Shown here in pieces: positions 26,810 through 38,838 of a stretch of DNA of 64,000 nt. Numbering within the stretch: the first letter of the stretch is position 1; every line of letters starts with the position of its first letter. The translations under genes and the position numbers were made by a program. Below the pieces are notes generated by a model. The model ran no database searches. It worked only from the letters and a program-made list of their open reading frames with translations, and was not told where the DNA came from. The DNA comes from Daucus carota subsp. sativus (taxonomy: Eukaryota; Streptophyta; Magnoliopsida; Apiales; Apiaceae). The stretch lies in NCBI RefSeq assembly GCF_001625215.2, contig NC_030384.2, positions 43,186,390-43,250,389 of the forward strand, given 5' to 3'.

Positions 26810-29516
26810 TATTATTTAGTTTTAAATCTGCTGTATTTGGGAAGCTCCGTCATCTTGCTTTATCCAACGCACTCTTTTTTATTTGTAGGTTCCATTATTG
26901 TTTTTGGGGAATCACATTCATCAAGAATTGCATATTTGATATAAAACCGAATTTTGAATGTGTCAGCTCCGCTGGCTCACTTATATAAAAAGGCAGAAAA
27001 AAGATTTAGGATCACTGTATGATATTCGGCTTATAATGGAGGTGGGGGAAACAAGACGTGACAAGCAAGATCACACAAACAGTAGGAGTGTATAATATGG
27101 CATATGCTCGCTCTTAGTACTGCCAACGTGAAAACTTGAATAAAACTAAGAGTAGAAAGCACAAGTGAATAAAGTAAAAACATTTAAAAAATAAGAAAAG
27201 ATAAATATGCGCAACAAGTCAAGTCAAGGTGCTTAAATTGCCCTTAAAAGAAGCGAAGCACAAACACACATGTTCCCGTCTCCATCACGCACCCTATTGG
27301 ACCTACCCGACATGTTTTACATACAAAGCATATCTGATTATATGTATGTGTGTTTACAGAAGATGATAATTACATCATGTAATGTAATGGATTGGACAAT
27401 CGAAAGTCAGTGTGGTTTCCATGGACTATGACTCGTTTTTCACTTTACTCGGGCTTGATAACTTTACTTTTGCTTCCTTTTTACAATTTCGGTGGTGCGT
27501 CTTTGTGGTTTGTTTCATGGGAGCTATAATAACACTTTTCTAAATGCTTGGAAGAGGAGAGATGGTCAGATAGAGTGCTTGACCCAATACCCTTCTTCTC
27601 GGGGTCTATTATTATAGTCGGTCTATTTTGAGAAAAAATTATTTTAAATTTAGTATTCACTTGATTATTATATTATATATACATATTAAAGACATTTCTT
27701 TAATATATATTTAATATTAAATCTACATTGTGCATATATAAAATTTAAGTTTTGGTTTATATTTTGAAAACTAACACTATATCATAAATAGTTATTCAAT
27801 TAATATGAACATGATTATAATTATATTGAAATGTACAAATATTGATAACCCATAATATTATATTTATAAAATGTCTGGTTAAAATTCTTGATATTTACAT
27901 GTTTTGACACCTAATTTAATTATGATTTTCCTAAAATCTGATAGTAAAATTTGTGAAAATTTCTCACGTAAGGTGATATGTTTATAAAGTTTATTATCGA
28001 ATATTAGATATTAGATTTTTAAACAATTGTTTGTCTATTTTCGTGTTGTACTTTGCAACAACAATAACGAACACGGGTTTCAAAAAAAAAAAAACAATAA
28101 CGAACACGAAAAACTTTTGTTTTAATAAACAATTATTTTAACTTACCAACTTTTATTTTGTTACTCCGTAGCCGTGTTTCAAAAATCCATTGACTAGTCA
28201 TTATGACCGGCCGATTCGATTTTAAAATATAATCAATTCTTATAATTTTTTCTTAACCGAAGTATATGTATATGTAATAAATTATTAATATTAAAATACT
28301 AAATTATTTTAATTATGAACAATTAAAAAAATTTTGATATAATAAATATATATTTGTTAATAAATAACTAATATAATAATAATTAAATATGAAATAATAT
28401 TCAAATATTTTAATATGTGACAAGCCAGCAAATCAGGTCCGACTCCAAATTTTCGTAACACTACGTCGATTTCATATAAAATGAAACAATAGAGCTGCAT
28501 TGATGCATTCTTTACCTGAGGTAAGATGAAATATAGTGGGAGGAATAGTAAACGTCAATTATAGAGTGAGTAATGGGGGAAGCACAGAGAAACGTGAGCC
28601 TCGGAAAATGCCCGAGGTGGGGGAAGCGAGTTTTAATGCTTTGTGACCTCCCGTGGTCTCTACGGCCATAAACAGGTGTATTTAATTTCATTAATATCCT
28701 GAATCAGTGTGTGCTTTCATAGACTGCATCATTTCTAAAGCGGAGAGTCCTGTGGATTGTACAAATTACAACCACCTTTAAACTAAGGTGAATCCCCCAC
28801 CCCCATGTGTAATTTTGGACCTTGTGTCCAAGCTTTTACTCGTAAATTCGTACCCTAAACGAAGTTGACCCGTCTGTAACGCAGAGTGTTGTACAAGCTG
28901 AGTGCATTCACTTTGTTACTATTGGTAGCTCAATTTCAAAGAAAAGCACCCCACTCACTTTTTCTCTCTTTCCGACCAAGCAGAGGAAAAAATAATTCAA
29001 GCACAGTACATTTGGTTTTTTTTTGAATAAATCACATATTATTATTCATTATTATGTCATTCATGTTTTTTTAGGGGTAGAAAACGATAGGAACGTAAAA
29101 GACGAATGAAGCATCTAGTCGGGAAGAAGTCATTGGACCATTAAAACAGTGGCAGTAGAAATAGGAGTCGTATAATTGAGGGCCAAACCCAAAAGAACAA
29201 GTTGTGAATAAAAATAATAGGGGTGACATTACCAAAGTACTGACAGCCCACCTGCAGGATGGCGTGAGTGGCCGAGCCCACAATCAATTAACATACGATA
29301 CTGTACTACGAGTATCCCCCAACAGTAGGTAATAGGTACAATCTTTACTGCCTTCCTACTAATTGTACTCTACCGTCGTTCTTAGCCCCCTCCCCCTACT
29401 TGTAATTTATTACTCGTACGACCCATCCTTTAATAGCCAAAGCAACAACGCAAAAAACGGTCAATCATCCAGGAAGTCTAATTTGTGAGAGCAAGTCCGA
29501 CGATGCTAAATTAATA
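26810..29516. other. Intergenic DNA without recognisable genes
   Basis: 27600-28440 is very AT-rich. 28500-29450 is less AT-rich but has only short open frames, including a 32-codon ATG frame at 28571 with no recognisable similarity. A repeat of 'caataacgaacacg' occurs near 28062 and 28095. Confidence 0.45.
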
Positions 29517-29811
29517 CTCGGTGCGTCTCAAAATATAAATATCTTTTGAAAAAATATTTTGTCTCAAAATAAATGTCTTTCTCTTCTTTTGATACAAATT
29601 TATCTTTATATTAATTGTGTTATTTTTAAGCTCAATTTTATTCTCATTTTTCAATGCACTAAATATCTATATTTATTGTGCTTTTTTTGAAACTCAACTC
29701 TATTATCAATTCTCAATGCACTATTAAAGTGGAATAGAAGAAGTATATAGCCAATTTTTTTCTTCGTATGCGTGATTTTCAAAATGAGCTTATAAATTGA
29801 GATGGAAGGAG
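29517..29811. mobile_element. Diverged Stowaway-type MITE (copy C, about 295 bp)
   Basis: The left end CTCGGTGCGTCTCAAAATAT and right end ATAAATTGAGATGGAAGGAG are degenerate versions of the copy A/B termini, with TA on both sides. The interior follows the same order as copies A and B with many substitutions, so this is an older member. It sits 28 bp inside the left tip of a GAGCAAGTCC-type MITE. Confidence 0.75.
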
Positions 29812-30354
29812 TATTAACTCAGAAACAAAGATATTCAAAGCAAATGAATGTTTGAACAATATGTATGTTTATTAGGAGAAGCATAAGCTTAAAAGTAGTT
29901 TCTTGTTATTTTTACTTATTTGTGTAAAACAATTAAAATTATTTATAAAAAGTTAAGAATGTTATTTTTTTTTTCATGGTTTTCACTATTTTTTCAAACA
30001 ATTTAATAATTTATAAGTCCTGATTTGCTTGGCACTTTTCCATTTTTTTTTGTTTAGGCAAGAAATCATTATTTTTAAATAAACCTGATGACTCCAATAT
30101 CTTTATAGTGCCTTAAAATACGAGAACATGTAACACGTGTCTTATTTTCGAATCATCAGTGTTCATGGTTACGAACAATTTTAAATACTAATTTCAAGCT
30201 GGGACGCACATACTGTGTTGAGCAAATAACGGCAACCCAGAATCCCATTATGCCTAAACGCTCTTCTAAGACACAGTTATGCGTCAGCACTCTGTAAAAT
30301 ATGGTCGTTCTCTCCTCAGTCCCATAAAGTAAGAATATCGTCTAATACGAGACA

Positions 30355-30584
30355 TAGGGTCTGTTTGGTTGAGAGAAGCAGAAGCTGCTTCTGGTTTCTG
30401 CTTCTCTTGACCCGTTTGTGTAAAGAAATAGAAGCACTTTTAAGAAGTTGAGAATGCTAACTTTTCTCTCACAGCTTCTGCTTCTTTATCAAACACTTTA
30501 TTAACTTATTTACTTCTCACTTCTACTCTACTTCTTTACTATAAATAAGAAGTCACTTTTTTTAAGTTAACCCAAACGGTCCTA
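30355..30584. mobile_element. Small MITE with TAGGGTCTGTTTGG termini
   Basis: The left tip TAGGGTCTGTTTGGTT and the reverse complement of the right tip, TAGGACCGTTTGGGTT, are imperfect inverted repeats. The sub-terminal regions are rich in 'agaagcagaagctgcttctg' palindromic motifs. The tips resemble hAT elements, but no 8-bp duplication was found, so the class is tentative. Confidence 0.6.
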
Positions 30585-31753
30585 TAATTTTATCTTTGTA
30601 TGTAAGCAGTTGTTTATTGAATAGATAATTATGAGTAATATCAACGGGATTAGATTAATAAGTTAGAAAAGTTCATTTTTGAAAATAAGCAACTCGAAGA
30701 AAAGAAAAATTAGCTATTACATATATAATAAAATGAAAAATACTGCAAGAAACTTTTTTTAGGAACAAGTTATATTATGAAACGAAATCAAGCTTACCCA
30801 CATTTTAGGACCTCATATTGGGGTGTTTATTCATACTATTAGGGTAACAAATTTCTAAGTCAATTTCTCACTTGCAAGATAGAAGTTGAAAATACTATTT
30901 TTTTAATGGTTCATCTTTATTTTTCAAATTTTAGTTTATAAATATGTATAAAATCATTATGAAATATAATTTATAATAATTCATTGATAATTTTTATACT
31001 TAATAGGTCGCAAACACCAAAAAAAGCAACCAAACATGTAAACAAAAGTTATTTCTCACTTATAATTAACTTCTCATTCATAATAAAGTAAAACCATCTG
31101 CTCAAAAAGATTATAGATAAACACCTTTTTAAGAAAAGCTAAACGACTCCATTGTATTTGGGTCGGACCACCGGCTTTGCATGTAAATGATATAATTTTT
31201 AAATAAAAAGATATAAGAGTAATCAATTTTTAAATCAAAAATAATGATTTAAAACATGTGGATAACTCTGCATAAAATATTTTATGTCAAACGACCTATA
31301 TTTCAAAACGGAGAGAGTAATAACTCTGCATAAAATATTTGACAATAAAATATGTTAGGTTAAAAAAAAAACAACAATAAGAGCATTTTATTATATTGTG
31401 AACTGAAAAAGAGATAAAAGTAATGGAGGTGATGAACTTTAGTGGAAAAAATCTGAAAAGATGGTGTAAGTTAAGTCACGTGGCAGAAAAAGGCAGCACC
31501 TCGATCTGCGTAAAGTCATGCAGCCACTGTATTTAATTTGTCAACAAATGTAGACGCTGCCCAAACAATGCCTTGAAACAACCAGACTGCTCTCCACCAG
31601 CCTTATCTGAATAAAACACCTCGGGCCCCACCTACTCCATACAGTTTTACGTGGCAGATACTCTGATTTTCCTCGGTTACCATAATCAATTCAACCAATC
31701 TCATCCCCAAACAGCCCCTTATTTTTAGCACTAATTACCAATTTATATACTTA
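30585..31753. other. AT-rich intergenic DNA
   Basis: No gene, RNA or defined repeat was recognised. Stretches such as 'cttctcacttataattaacttctcattcataa' near 31050 suggest decayed MITE material. Confidence 0.4.
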
Positions 31754-32148
31754 GAGCATCTCCAACCATCTAAAACTCTTAGCTAAAAGATGAGTTGGCA
31801 TACTTAAAATAAAAAGATTTAGCCAACAGTTTCAAAAACTCAACTCCAACCATGATGAGCTGTTGTCTATAAATTTAGCCAACCTCCTATGGATAGCTAA
31901 ATTCGTCGAACCTCTACAGGTCTGTAAGAAAATATGTAGGAAGATTGTACATCATTTATTATCATATTGAACTGATATATTCTATTTTAACGATTTAAAA
32001 TATTAATAACATACTATTTTTAAATTATAGCCAATCAATATAGCCAGTACCATTGTAGCAAAATGTCTTACAGGTTCAGCAAATTTTACATAATGTCTTA
32101 CAGGTCCAATTTAGCCAACGATTATAGCCAACGCCGTTGGAGATGCTC
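31754..32148. mobile_element. 395-bp Harbinger/Tourist-type MITE upstream of the RING gene
   Basis: GAGCATCTCCAAC at the left is mirrored by GTTGGAGATGCTC at the right. TTA lies on both sides (31751-31753 and 32149-32151), the 3-bp duplication of PIF/Harbinger elements. The same family occurs inverted at 37980-38373; both share 'gtcttacaggt' and 'attatagccaac' blocks. It ends about 285 bp before the RING gene start codon and about 118 bp from its TATA-like box. Confidence 0.92.
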
Positions 32149-32266
32149 TTATAGTACTAGTTTTTTTTACTTTTGTGTATACTCGAAAGTAGAGATAATA
32201 AGCCGAATCTAGAAAATAGACAATTTACAAAACAAGCAAACAAATCTCTCTCTTCTCTCTCGTGTT

Positions 32267-32273
32267 TATAAAA
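32267..32273 (+). promoter_or_regulatory. TATA-like box of the BOI-type RING gene
   Basis: TATAAAA in the context cgtgtttataaaagaaag lies 160 bp before the start codon, after a CT-rich stretch (32246-32260). The position would give a 5' UTR of roughly 130 bp. This is a prediction only. Confidence 0.5.
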
Positions 32274-32432
32274 GAAAGTCACCCCCCTCTGTTTACCACC
32301 TCTTTTATTTGCATGCTCTGTATTCATTTTTCTCTCTTGTAACGTTCCATCATTTATACTTGCAACAACAGTTATCGCTACATAGAACAAGAAAATCGAG
32401 AGAAGAAACGTACTTTTTTCAAAGAGATTTTG

Positions 32433-33628
32433 ATGGCGGTTGAAGCTCAAGGGCGTCAAATGAGTCTGTTTCCACCGCAGCTTATCTCCAACAAGTATGC
32501 ATCTTCATTCATCACTCGCCGTTCTTTTCTCCGTTTCGTATTTTCATCTGTAGATGTTGATTTATTTATTTTTGGTACGTGCAGGTTAGTTATGAATGGA
32601 ATGGATGGGAATGCAAACGTGTACGGCACTCCGGTTGGTTACGGAGGAGTGCCGTTGCTGTCCGGCACCACGACGGACAGTTTCGTTCCGGTGTACGGTT
32701 CAGGCGTGACTAATTCGTTTCCGGTGAAATCTCATTGTGCAATGAAGGCAGACAGCAGCCTTACCTGTAATTTTCCGGTGTCTAGAAAGCGAACGAGAGA
32801 TGAAATCAATCCATTGCTTTGTTTTCAAAACAATCAGAGCCTGAATCAGTTGAATCGTTCCGGCTCGTACACTTTTCTCGGCGAAGATATCTCGCTTCAG
32901 ATCCAACACCAGCAGTTAGAGATCGATCACTTCATCGCTCAACACGTAAGCATCCTAATCCATGTGAATTAACGAATTTGTTCATCGTTAATTAATTATT
33001 GAAAATTGATGAATTATGTTTTTGATTACAGACTGAGAAGATGAGATTAGAGTTAGAAGAGCGGAGGAAGAGGAATTCGAAGAGGATAATAACAGCGGTA
33101 GAAGAAGGAATCGCAAAGAGACTCAGAGCAAAAGAAGAAGAGATTGATAAGATAGGGAAACTCAATTGGATGTTAGAAGATAAAGTGAAATCTCTATGCA
33201 TAGAGAATCAGATATGGAGAGACCTGGCTCAATCAAACGAGGCCACCGCCAACGCACTCCGCAGCAATCTCGAACAAGTCCTATCTCATGTTCAGAACGA
33301 TCAGTTCCACCGCGCAAACGATAACGCTAATCTAATCGCCGACGATGCCGAGTCGTGCTGCGGCAGCAATTACGAGGACGAGAAGAGGGGAAAGGAGATG
33401 AGAAATGATCAGATGGACGATGGTGCAACGAGTAGAGTGAGGAAGGGGAGTCATGTTGAGAAGAGGAATCGGTTGTGCAGGAACTGTGGAAAAGTGGAGT
33501 CATGCGTGTTGCTGTTGCCGTGCAGGCATCTCTGTTTGTGTACTGTGTGCGGATCGTCTCTTCATACTTGTCCCATTTGTAAATCCACCAAAAACGCTAG
33601 TGTTCATGTCAACATGTCTAGTTCCTGA
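32433..33628 (+). CDS. BOI/BRG-type RING E3 ubiquitin ligase, 3 exons
   Basis: Exons 32433-32494, 32585-32945 and 33032-33628 give 339 residues. The start MAVEAQGRQMSLFPPQLI is the BOI-family N-terminus (MAVEAR..NLFPPQ). The middle has SRKRTRDE and SLQIQHQQLEIDHFIAQH, then a long coiled coil (about 142-225: EKMRLELEERRKRNSKRI and LEDKVKSLCIENQIW). The C-terminal RING (about 290-324) has Cys290, Cys293, Cys305, His307, Cys314, Cys321 and Cys324 in LCRNCGKVESC, LPCRHLCLCTVC and CPICKS. BOI (Botrytis-susceptible1 interactor) and BRG proteins ubiquitinate MYB108/BOS1, interact with DELLA proteins and restrain cell death and gibberellin responses. The first intron is only 90 bp and has no in-frame stop. 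The ATG at 32433 was chosen. Confidence 0.92.
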
Positions 33629-34564
33629 AACTTTATCTTTACTTTGTTACCTTCAGTGAATCAGAAAATGAAAATCACTAACATTTTTTTATTTTTTCAA
33701 TATCTTTGTTTTGATCTTTCCCGATTCTTATTATCATCGATATCATGATTTTACTTGGATTCTTTTTATCCCATTTAGTGGTAATTTGATGCGTCCGTTT
33801 ACTATACTTGGGCATAATGGTGGAGTAATGAGTAGGTATAAATTGAATTGTAAATGGCGCAAATGAGCAGGAGAGTGGGGCCCAGAAAAGTATCCGTTTC
33901 CTTTTCTTGACGTAGAAACGATACGCAATATAGGGTCAACGGAAGTTGATTGAGAGTGACAGGTGTAGTAGAAAGTCTGACACGTAGGACGCGCGCAAAT
34001 GTCGTTGTTCAGTTACAGAGGTGGGCAGGGCCCACCAAATGCCAACCTCGTGCCCTGTGGCTTTACTGTGGTGTGAACCGGAGCGTACGGCTTTAAATAG
34101 TTTGGGGACCATACACGAGTAAGAGTAAATAAATAGAGTGGTTGTGGAGTCACGCCAAACAGGTCTTGAAGAAATCAACAAAAAAAAGGCAATGATGAAA
34201 AAGAGAATAGATTTTTATCGAAGTTTGTAGCTGATTTGTTTACCGTGTGAATACGGAAATTCCAAAACAGTGAAAAAGGTTGAAACGTAAAGGACGTATG
34301 GTAGAAAGATAAAGAAAGATGAGCGTGTTTGGTAGTGGCCCAGTAGTGTTTGGATTTGCATGTAAAAGGTTAAAATAGAAATGAAAAATAGAAATATAGG
34401 GTGGGTTGTTAAAACAGTAAAGGACAAAAGATGGTACTGGGACAAGCAAGGAAGGAAAGGATTGAAGCAGAGGCGTTTGGTTAAATAAGAAGAGAAAGTG
34501 GGTGGGGAGTGGTACCTGTCAATATTGGACAGTGTTGTGTGGGACAATGAAAGGTGGTGGTTTA
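33629..34564. other. RING-gene 3' UTR and intergenic DNA
   Basis: No gene was recognised. 33930-34130 is less AT-rich and includes gacgcgcgc and a ctttaaatag TATA-like stretch near 34092, but no coding sequence follows that I could support. Confidence 0.4.
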
Positions 34565-34884
34565 GAGCATCCGCAGCGGAAGCCCGTTTACCTCATTTTC
34601 TTGGGACCCACTATCATGCCAAATAAACAGAAAATGGTAAGTGGTTACTTCACTCCAACGGTGAGGACACTTCTTCCATTTAAGTGGGACCCGCTCCACA
34701 TATACCACAGCTTGTTTTACTTGAAATGTTAATAAAATAATATAAAAACTGCAGTACTGATCGAAGTGGCCGGGGACACCGTAGAGGGCCTGGCCACTTT
34801 CTTCATATTACTCCAATGCTATTTTCTCTGGCCATGTCCTCTTTACGTGGATCGATGCATGACTTGGGCCTCCGCTGCGGATGC
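34565..34884. mobile_element. 320-bp MITE with GCATCCGCAGCGGA termini
   Basis: GAGCATCCGCAGCGGAAGCCC at the left matches the reverse complement of GGGCCTCCGCTGCGGATGC at the right. TTA lies directly before (34562-34564) and after (34885-34887), as in Harbinger/Tourist elements. The interior has 'gtgggacccgctccacatat' and 'gaagtggccggggacaccg'. It is a different family from the GAGCATCTCCAA elements but has the same tip logic. Confidence 0.8.
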
Positions 34885-36098
34885 TTAATATAGGCAAGCT
34901 CCCTGCACCTCTGCACTATGTACTATACATTGCTTTGAACAAATCGACACAGAGAGGACTGGGGCTCTCTAGTATTGTACAGTAATAGTCATGATTTTGT
35001 CAGCTCCTCTGTGCACAATGTTTATGCAGTAATGGTATGGCAAGGGATTCGGTCATTTTAGGCTGCCTCTGTTTGTTTTTTAGTATCATCTGTTTAAATC
35101 ATGCTTAAGACTCGAGATTAGACCCGTGTTTGTGGCCGAGGCTCGGGATTAGACTCGTGTTGAGGTTGCACTGTTTGTTAATGAGACGGTTGATAAGGAT
35201 AATTGGGGGAAATAAATTTAAGTGTATATTAACAGAAGATAGTCCAGTAAAGTTGGGTGAATGGTACAGGGATTACTCGAGTTGTGCCATTGGGTTTCAC
35301 GTGAATAAAGCCGTGTAGCATAGTGAGTGAACAAGGAAAGTGAAAGTGTCTTGTAACGACAATGGATGAAATAAACTCGTCTGTAATGTTCTGGTTCTTT
35401 AAGATTAAAGTATGGGGTTCACTCCCATGCTTTTCTGCCACCTTTTTTGTTTTATAGCTTTGTAGCTGATTTATAGTTTGTGCTGGCTTCTAGCTTTTGT
35501 AAATGGCTATTTCGTTCGAGCTTCTACAAGTGTGCATAATTGCATTTGGGTACAGTAATAATTTTCGACAGCAAGCTAGTGGAGCACAAGAATTTGTGTG
35601 TAACCTGGTCGGCATAAGAATATGGTACTAACAAACAGATTCCGCCACTCGCCTAGGAAAATAATTGTTGTGATAAATAAATTGAATCAAATGTACCTAG
35701 TCTCTTCTCAAAATCCTAAACAAAAAAATTCTCTCAAGCTTCATCTTTTTCCCTGGCCGCAGTGAGGGGCTTCCATCAATTTTCACCGGTAGAAATCCCT
35801 AAATCAGTTATTTTCTTTATTTTGCTCTTATTTTTCAACAATACTCCAGCCCAAGCAAGGATTTCTATCTTTCAAAATTGTATCTTTGTTTGATAAAATT
35901 TTTTTTGGATGAGTTTTGTTCCAATTTATTTGAGTTTTGTTTATTCTCTCCTTGTGAGAGCTTGGTGTGTTTTTTGGTGTGTTTTGGTGTGATTCAATGT
36001 CCAGGACGTTTTAAAAAAAAAACATGTTTAATATTTGCCTTATGTTCATTATTTTTGTAATTATTGTTGCCGGAGGGACACTTCTTCGCTGTTAAAAG
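34885..36098. other. Intergenic DNA
   Basis: No gene was found. A short duplicated phrase (ctcgagattagacccgtgtt and ctcgggattagactcgtgtt) occurs at about 35112 and 35142. Confidence 0.4.
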
Positions 36099-37162
36099 AC
36101 TTAATTACCGAAAAAACTATTAAACTTTTATGATTTTTTCATTTTAACCATAACACTAATTTTGTTGCAGAAAAATGCAACTAACTAATAGAAAACATAT
36201 TTGAGAGAACCCAATTTTAACCATGGTTTGGATGTCCTACTCAACATTACTAAAATAACATTTTTTTTATAATTTCAGTTTAAATATTTACATAATTCAT
36301 TATATACAGACCAAACAGACAGTTTTTACTTGAATTATCAGGGTTCGTCATAATATAATTTTAAATTATTGTCGACTAAATAATTAATTTAGTTTAGTTT
36401 AGTTTTTTTGATTGGTAAGAATTTACACTTATTTTTAAAATTATTATATATGTATATATATTAATATTGTTGAAGAATTATATTTATTATTGAAAATCAT
36501 AGCATTTGAATTGTTTGTTTTTTTTGATGAATACTAATTCAATAAAGTTTTATTATCCAAACAATTACTAACAAAATGCATAAAAAATATATATATAATA
36601 TTTATTAAAATCATGTAGAAATCTCAAAATACAATATATATTATATGTGCTTGTGTAGTTTGAACCCGAACAAAACACATTTATCATATCCATGTTGTAA
36701 GTAATATGTCGACAAAATTAGTAACACCGATTCATAGAGCGATCAAGAGTTTGAATAAATTTATAAATTCGATACAATTATTTAAATCACATGAAAAATT
36801 ATCGATACACAGGTATCTAGTAGGCTGATTGTGTTTCCAAAAAATCTTGCTAACATTGTCCTATACCTTCGGACATAAATTATGATTCACTCTATATTTG
36901 TGTAAAATATGAATTAGGATTTTGAGCTTTTAATTGGATAGTAAAAATTAATTAAATTCGTATACTAATTAATTTAATAATTAATAACTTGACAATATAT
37001 GTGATATCTCATTTTTAACTTAACCGTGGTTATGGATTAGTGAGAGTGGGTGTTTTGAATATAATTTTTTAAAGTTACTTGCATTATCCTGCAATAAATA
37101 TACTATTATGGTTAAATTGAAAAAAAATATGATATTTGTATAGTTTTTTTGGTAATTAAGTC
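36099..37162. mobile_element. 1064-bp Mutator-type non-autonomous element with perfect 9-bp duplication
   Basis: CTGTTAAAA is found directly before (36090-36098) and after (37163-37171). The tips are perfect inverted GACTTAATTACC, continuing with mismatches for roughly 100 bp (…aaaaaacta, ttaaccataa, ttgcag.aaaatgcaa). A 9-bp duplication with long inverted repeats is the Mutator-like signature. The interior is AT-rich and encodes no transposase. Confidence 0.9.
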
Positions 37163-37455
37163 CTGTTAAAATATAATTTACTTTTGTGCTGAGTTCACAA
37201 TAAATATATAAATACTTATATTAACTTGATAGCAAAAATTCAAAATATCATCATCGAATATATTTTAATTTCAAAAAAGTTTTATTTTTCGATATACAAT
37301 ACAAGTTCTACGGATTATACAAAGTTTTGTGGTATTGAAGTTTAAAATCTCGTCCGTCTTTTTGTTTCTATATATTTTTTGTTCAGTATATTTGGTTATA
37401 TATATATGATTTTTACAATTCTGTGATGTTTTGGGTTATATTCGTACGACAGTTA

Positions 37456-37665
37456 CTCTCTCCGTCTCAATTTATGAGTCCTTTTTGAAAAAAACAAGCA
37501 TACTAAGAAAAAAGTTGGTCATATATAATTTTATCTCATCTATCATCATTGATTAATGCATTGAGAAATGAAAATAGAATTGAGTTTCAAAAAAATCATA
37601 ATAAATAAAATTTCAAAAAAATCATAATAAATGAAGAGATTTAGCACATTGAAAATAGAGTGGAG
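37456..37665. mobile_element. Truncated Stowaway-type MITE
   Basis: It starts CTCTCTCCGTCTCAATTTAT after TA and follows the copy A/B sequence in the opposite orientation (aaaaaagttggtcatat, cattgattaatgcattgaga). It loses similarity before a right terminus; 'aaaaaaatcataataaat' is duplicated at about 37589 and 37616. Confidence 0.65.
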
Positions 37666-37979
37666 GTTGTACTTCTTTCTTATTAGTTGTTGTCATTATT
37701 ATGATTGGTGTTCCTAAATTTATTTTGTTTAAATAACAATTGAATGGTTACCGCAAAAGAGAATCGAAATTAATTAACGCTGTAATTTTACCGTTTCCTC
37801 GGATAAAAAAAAGGAGAAAGAGAACTCCGTCAGAAACACTGCGTGGGACTGAAGGCATTAAATATGGGCCCGCCGTATCTAAAAGACAGTCGCCTGTCGC
37901 TTTAGGAGCAGCATGCAACAGTAACATTTCTTTAGTTAAATCGTGGATTATTTCTTATTTATCCATATTTCGTGTCTTA

Positions 37980-38373
37980 GAGCATCTCCAACTGCGTTGG
38001 CTATAATCGTTGGCTAAATTGGACCTGTAAGACATTATGTAAAATTTGCTGAATCTGTAAGACATTATGCTTCGATGGTATTGGATATATTGATTGCCTA
38101 TAATTTAAAAATAGTATGTTATTAATATTTAGATTGTTATAAATATAATATATCAGTTTAATGTGTTAACAAGTGATGGGCAATTTTCCTACAGATTTCT
38201 TACAGACGTGTAGAGGTTCGACAAATTTAGCCATCCATAGGAGGTTGGCTATAATTATAGATAACAGATGGGCGTGGTTGGAGTGTACTTTTTTGACAAT
38301 GTTGGCTATAATTTTTAATTATGGTATGCCAACTCACATTTTAGCTAAGAGTGCTCTATGATTGGAGATGCTC
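37980..38373. mobile_element. 394-bp Harbinger/Tourist-type MITE, inverted copy
   Basis: It has GAGCATCTCCAAC at the left and TTGGAGATGCTC at the right, with TTA flanks at 37977-37979 and 38374-38376. It carries the same blocks as the element at 31754-32148 but in reverse orientation (gttggctataatcgttgg, cctgtaagacattatg). Confidence 0.9.
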
Positions 38374-38838
38374 TTAGTTGTTCATTATTATCGCTAATCC
38401 GACGTTTACCACTAACCTGCTGTTAAGTTAAAGTATTCAAAAAGCCAACTTAGATCTTGACAAGGAAATATTAATTTGTTTTATAGAATAGCTTTCAAAA
38501 AACTACCACTAAACTTCTCCAGCATATCCGTATGGTGAAAGAATTAAGCAGCTAATCGATGATAATTACTGGCTTAATTGTCGACATCAAAAAAGTCCCA
38601 ATCAAATGAAATCTGTCGATGTCAAAAATAAAGCTTAAAATATTTTAAATTATATTAGAAGCCGCCCTATCTCTAGAACATTCAAAAACAAAGAAGTAAA
38701 TGTGAATGCATAATATTCTGCGAATTTAAGATTAATCCCCATCATATCACATATTACCAAAAGTTGTTTAAATTATTTGGTATATTACTGTCATGTAGTT
38801 TTCATATTAAGTCCAGGCTCAGTGACACATTCGAATTA
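38374..38838. other. AT-rich spacer between MITE and Helitron
   Basis: No feature was recognised apart from the 3-bp MITE target duplication at its left edge. Confidence 0.4.

Noticed and set aside
28571-28669. Short ORF MGEAQRNVSLGKCPRWGKRV in a less AT-rich patch
   Set aside because: Only 32 codons, no recognisable motif, signal peptide or neighbouring exon.
34502-34732. 76-codon plus-strand open frame
   Set aside because: It overlaps a TTA-flanked MITE and shows no protein-like conservation.
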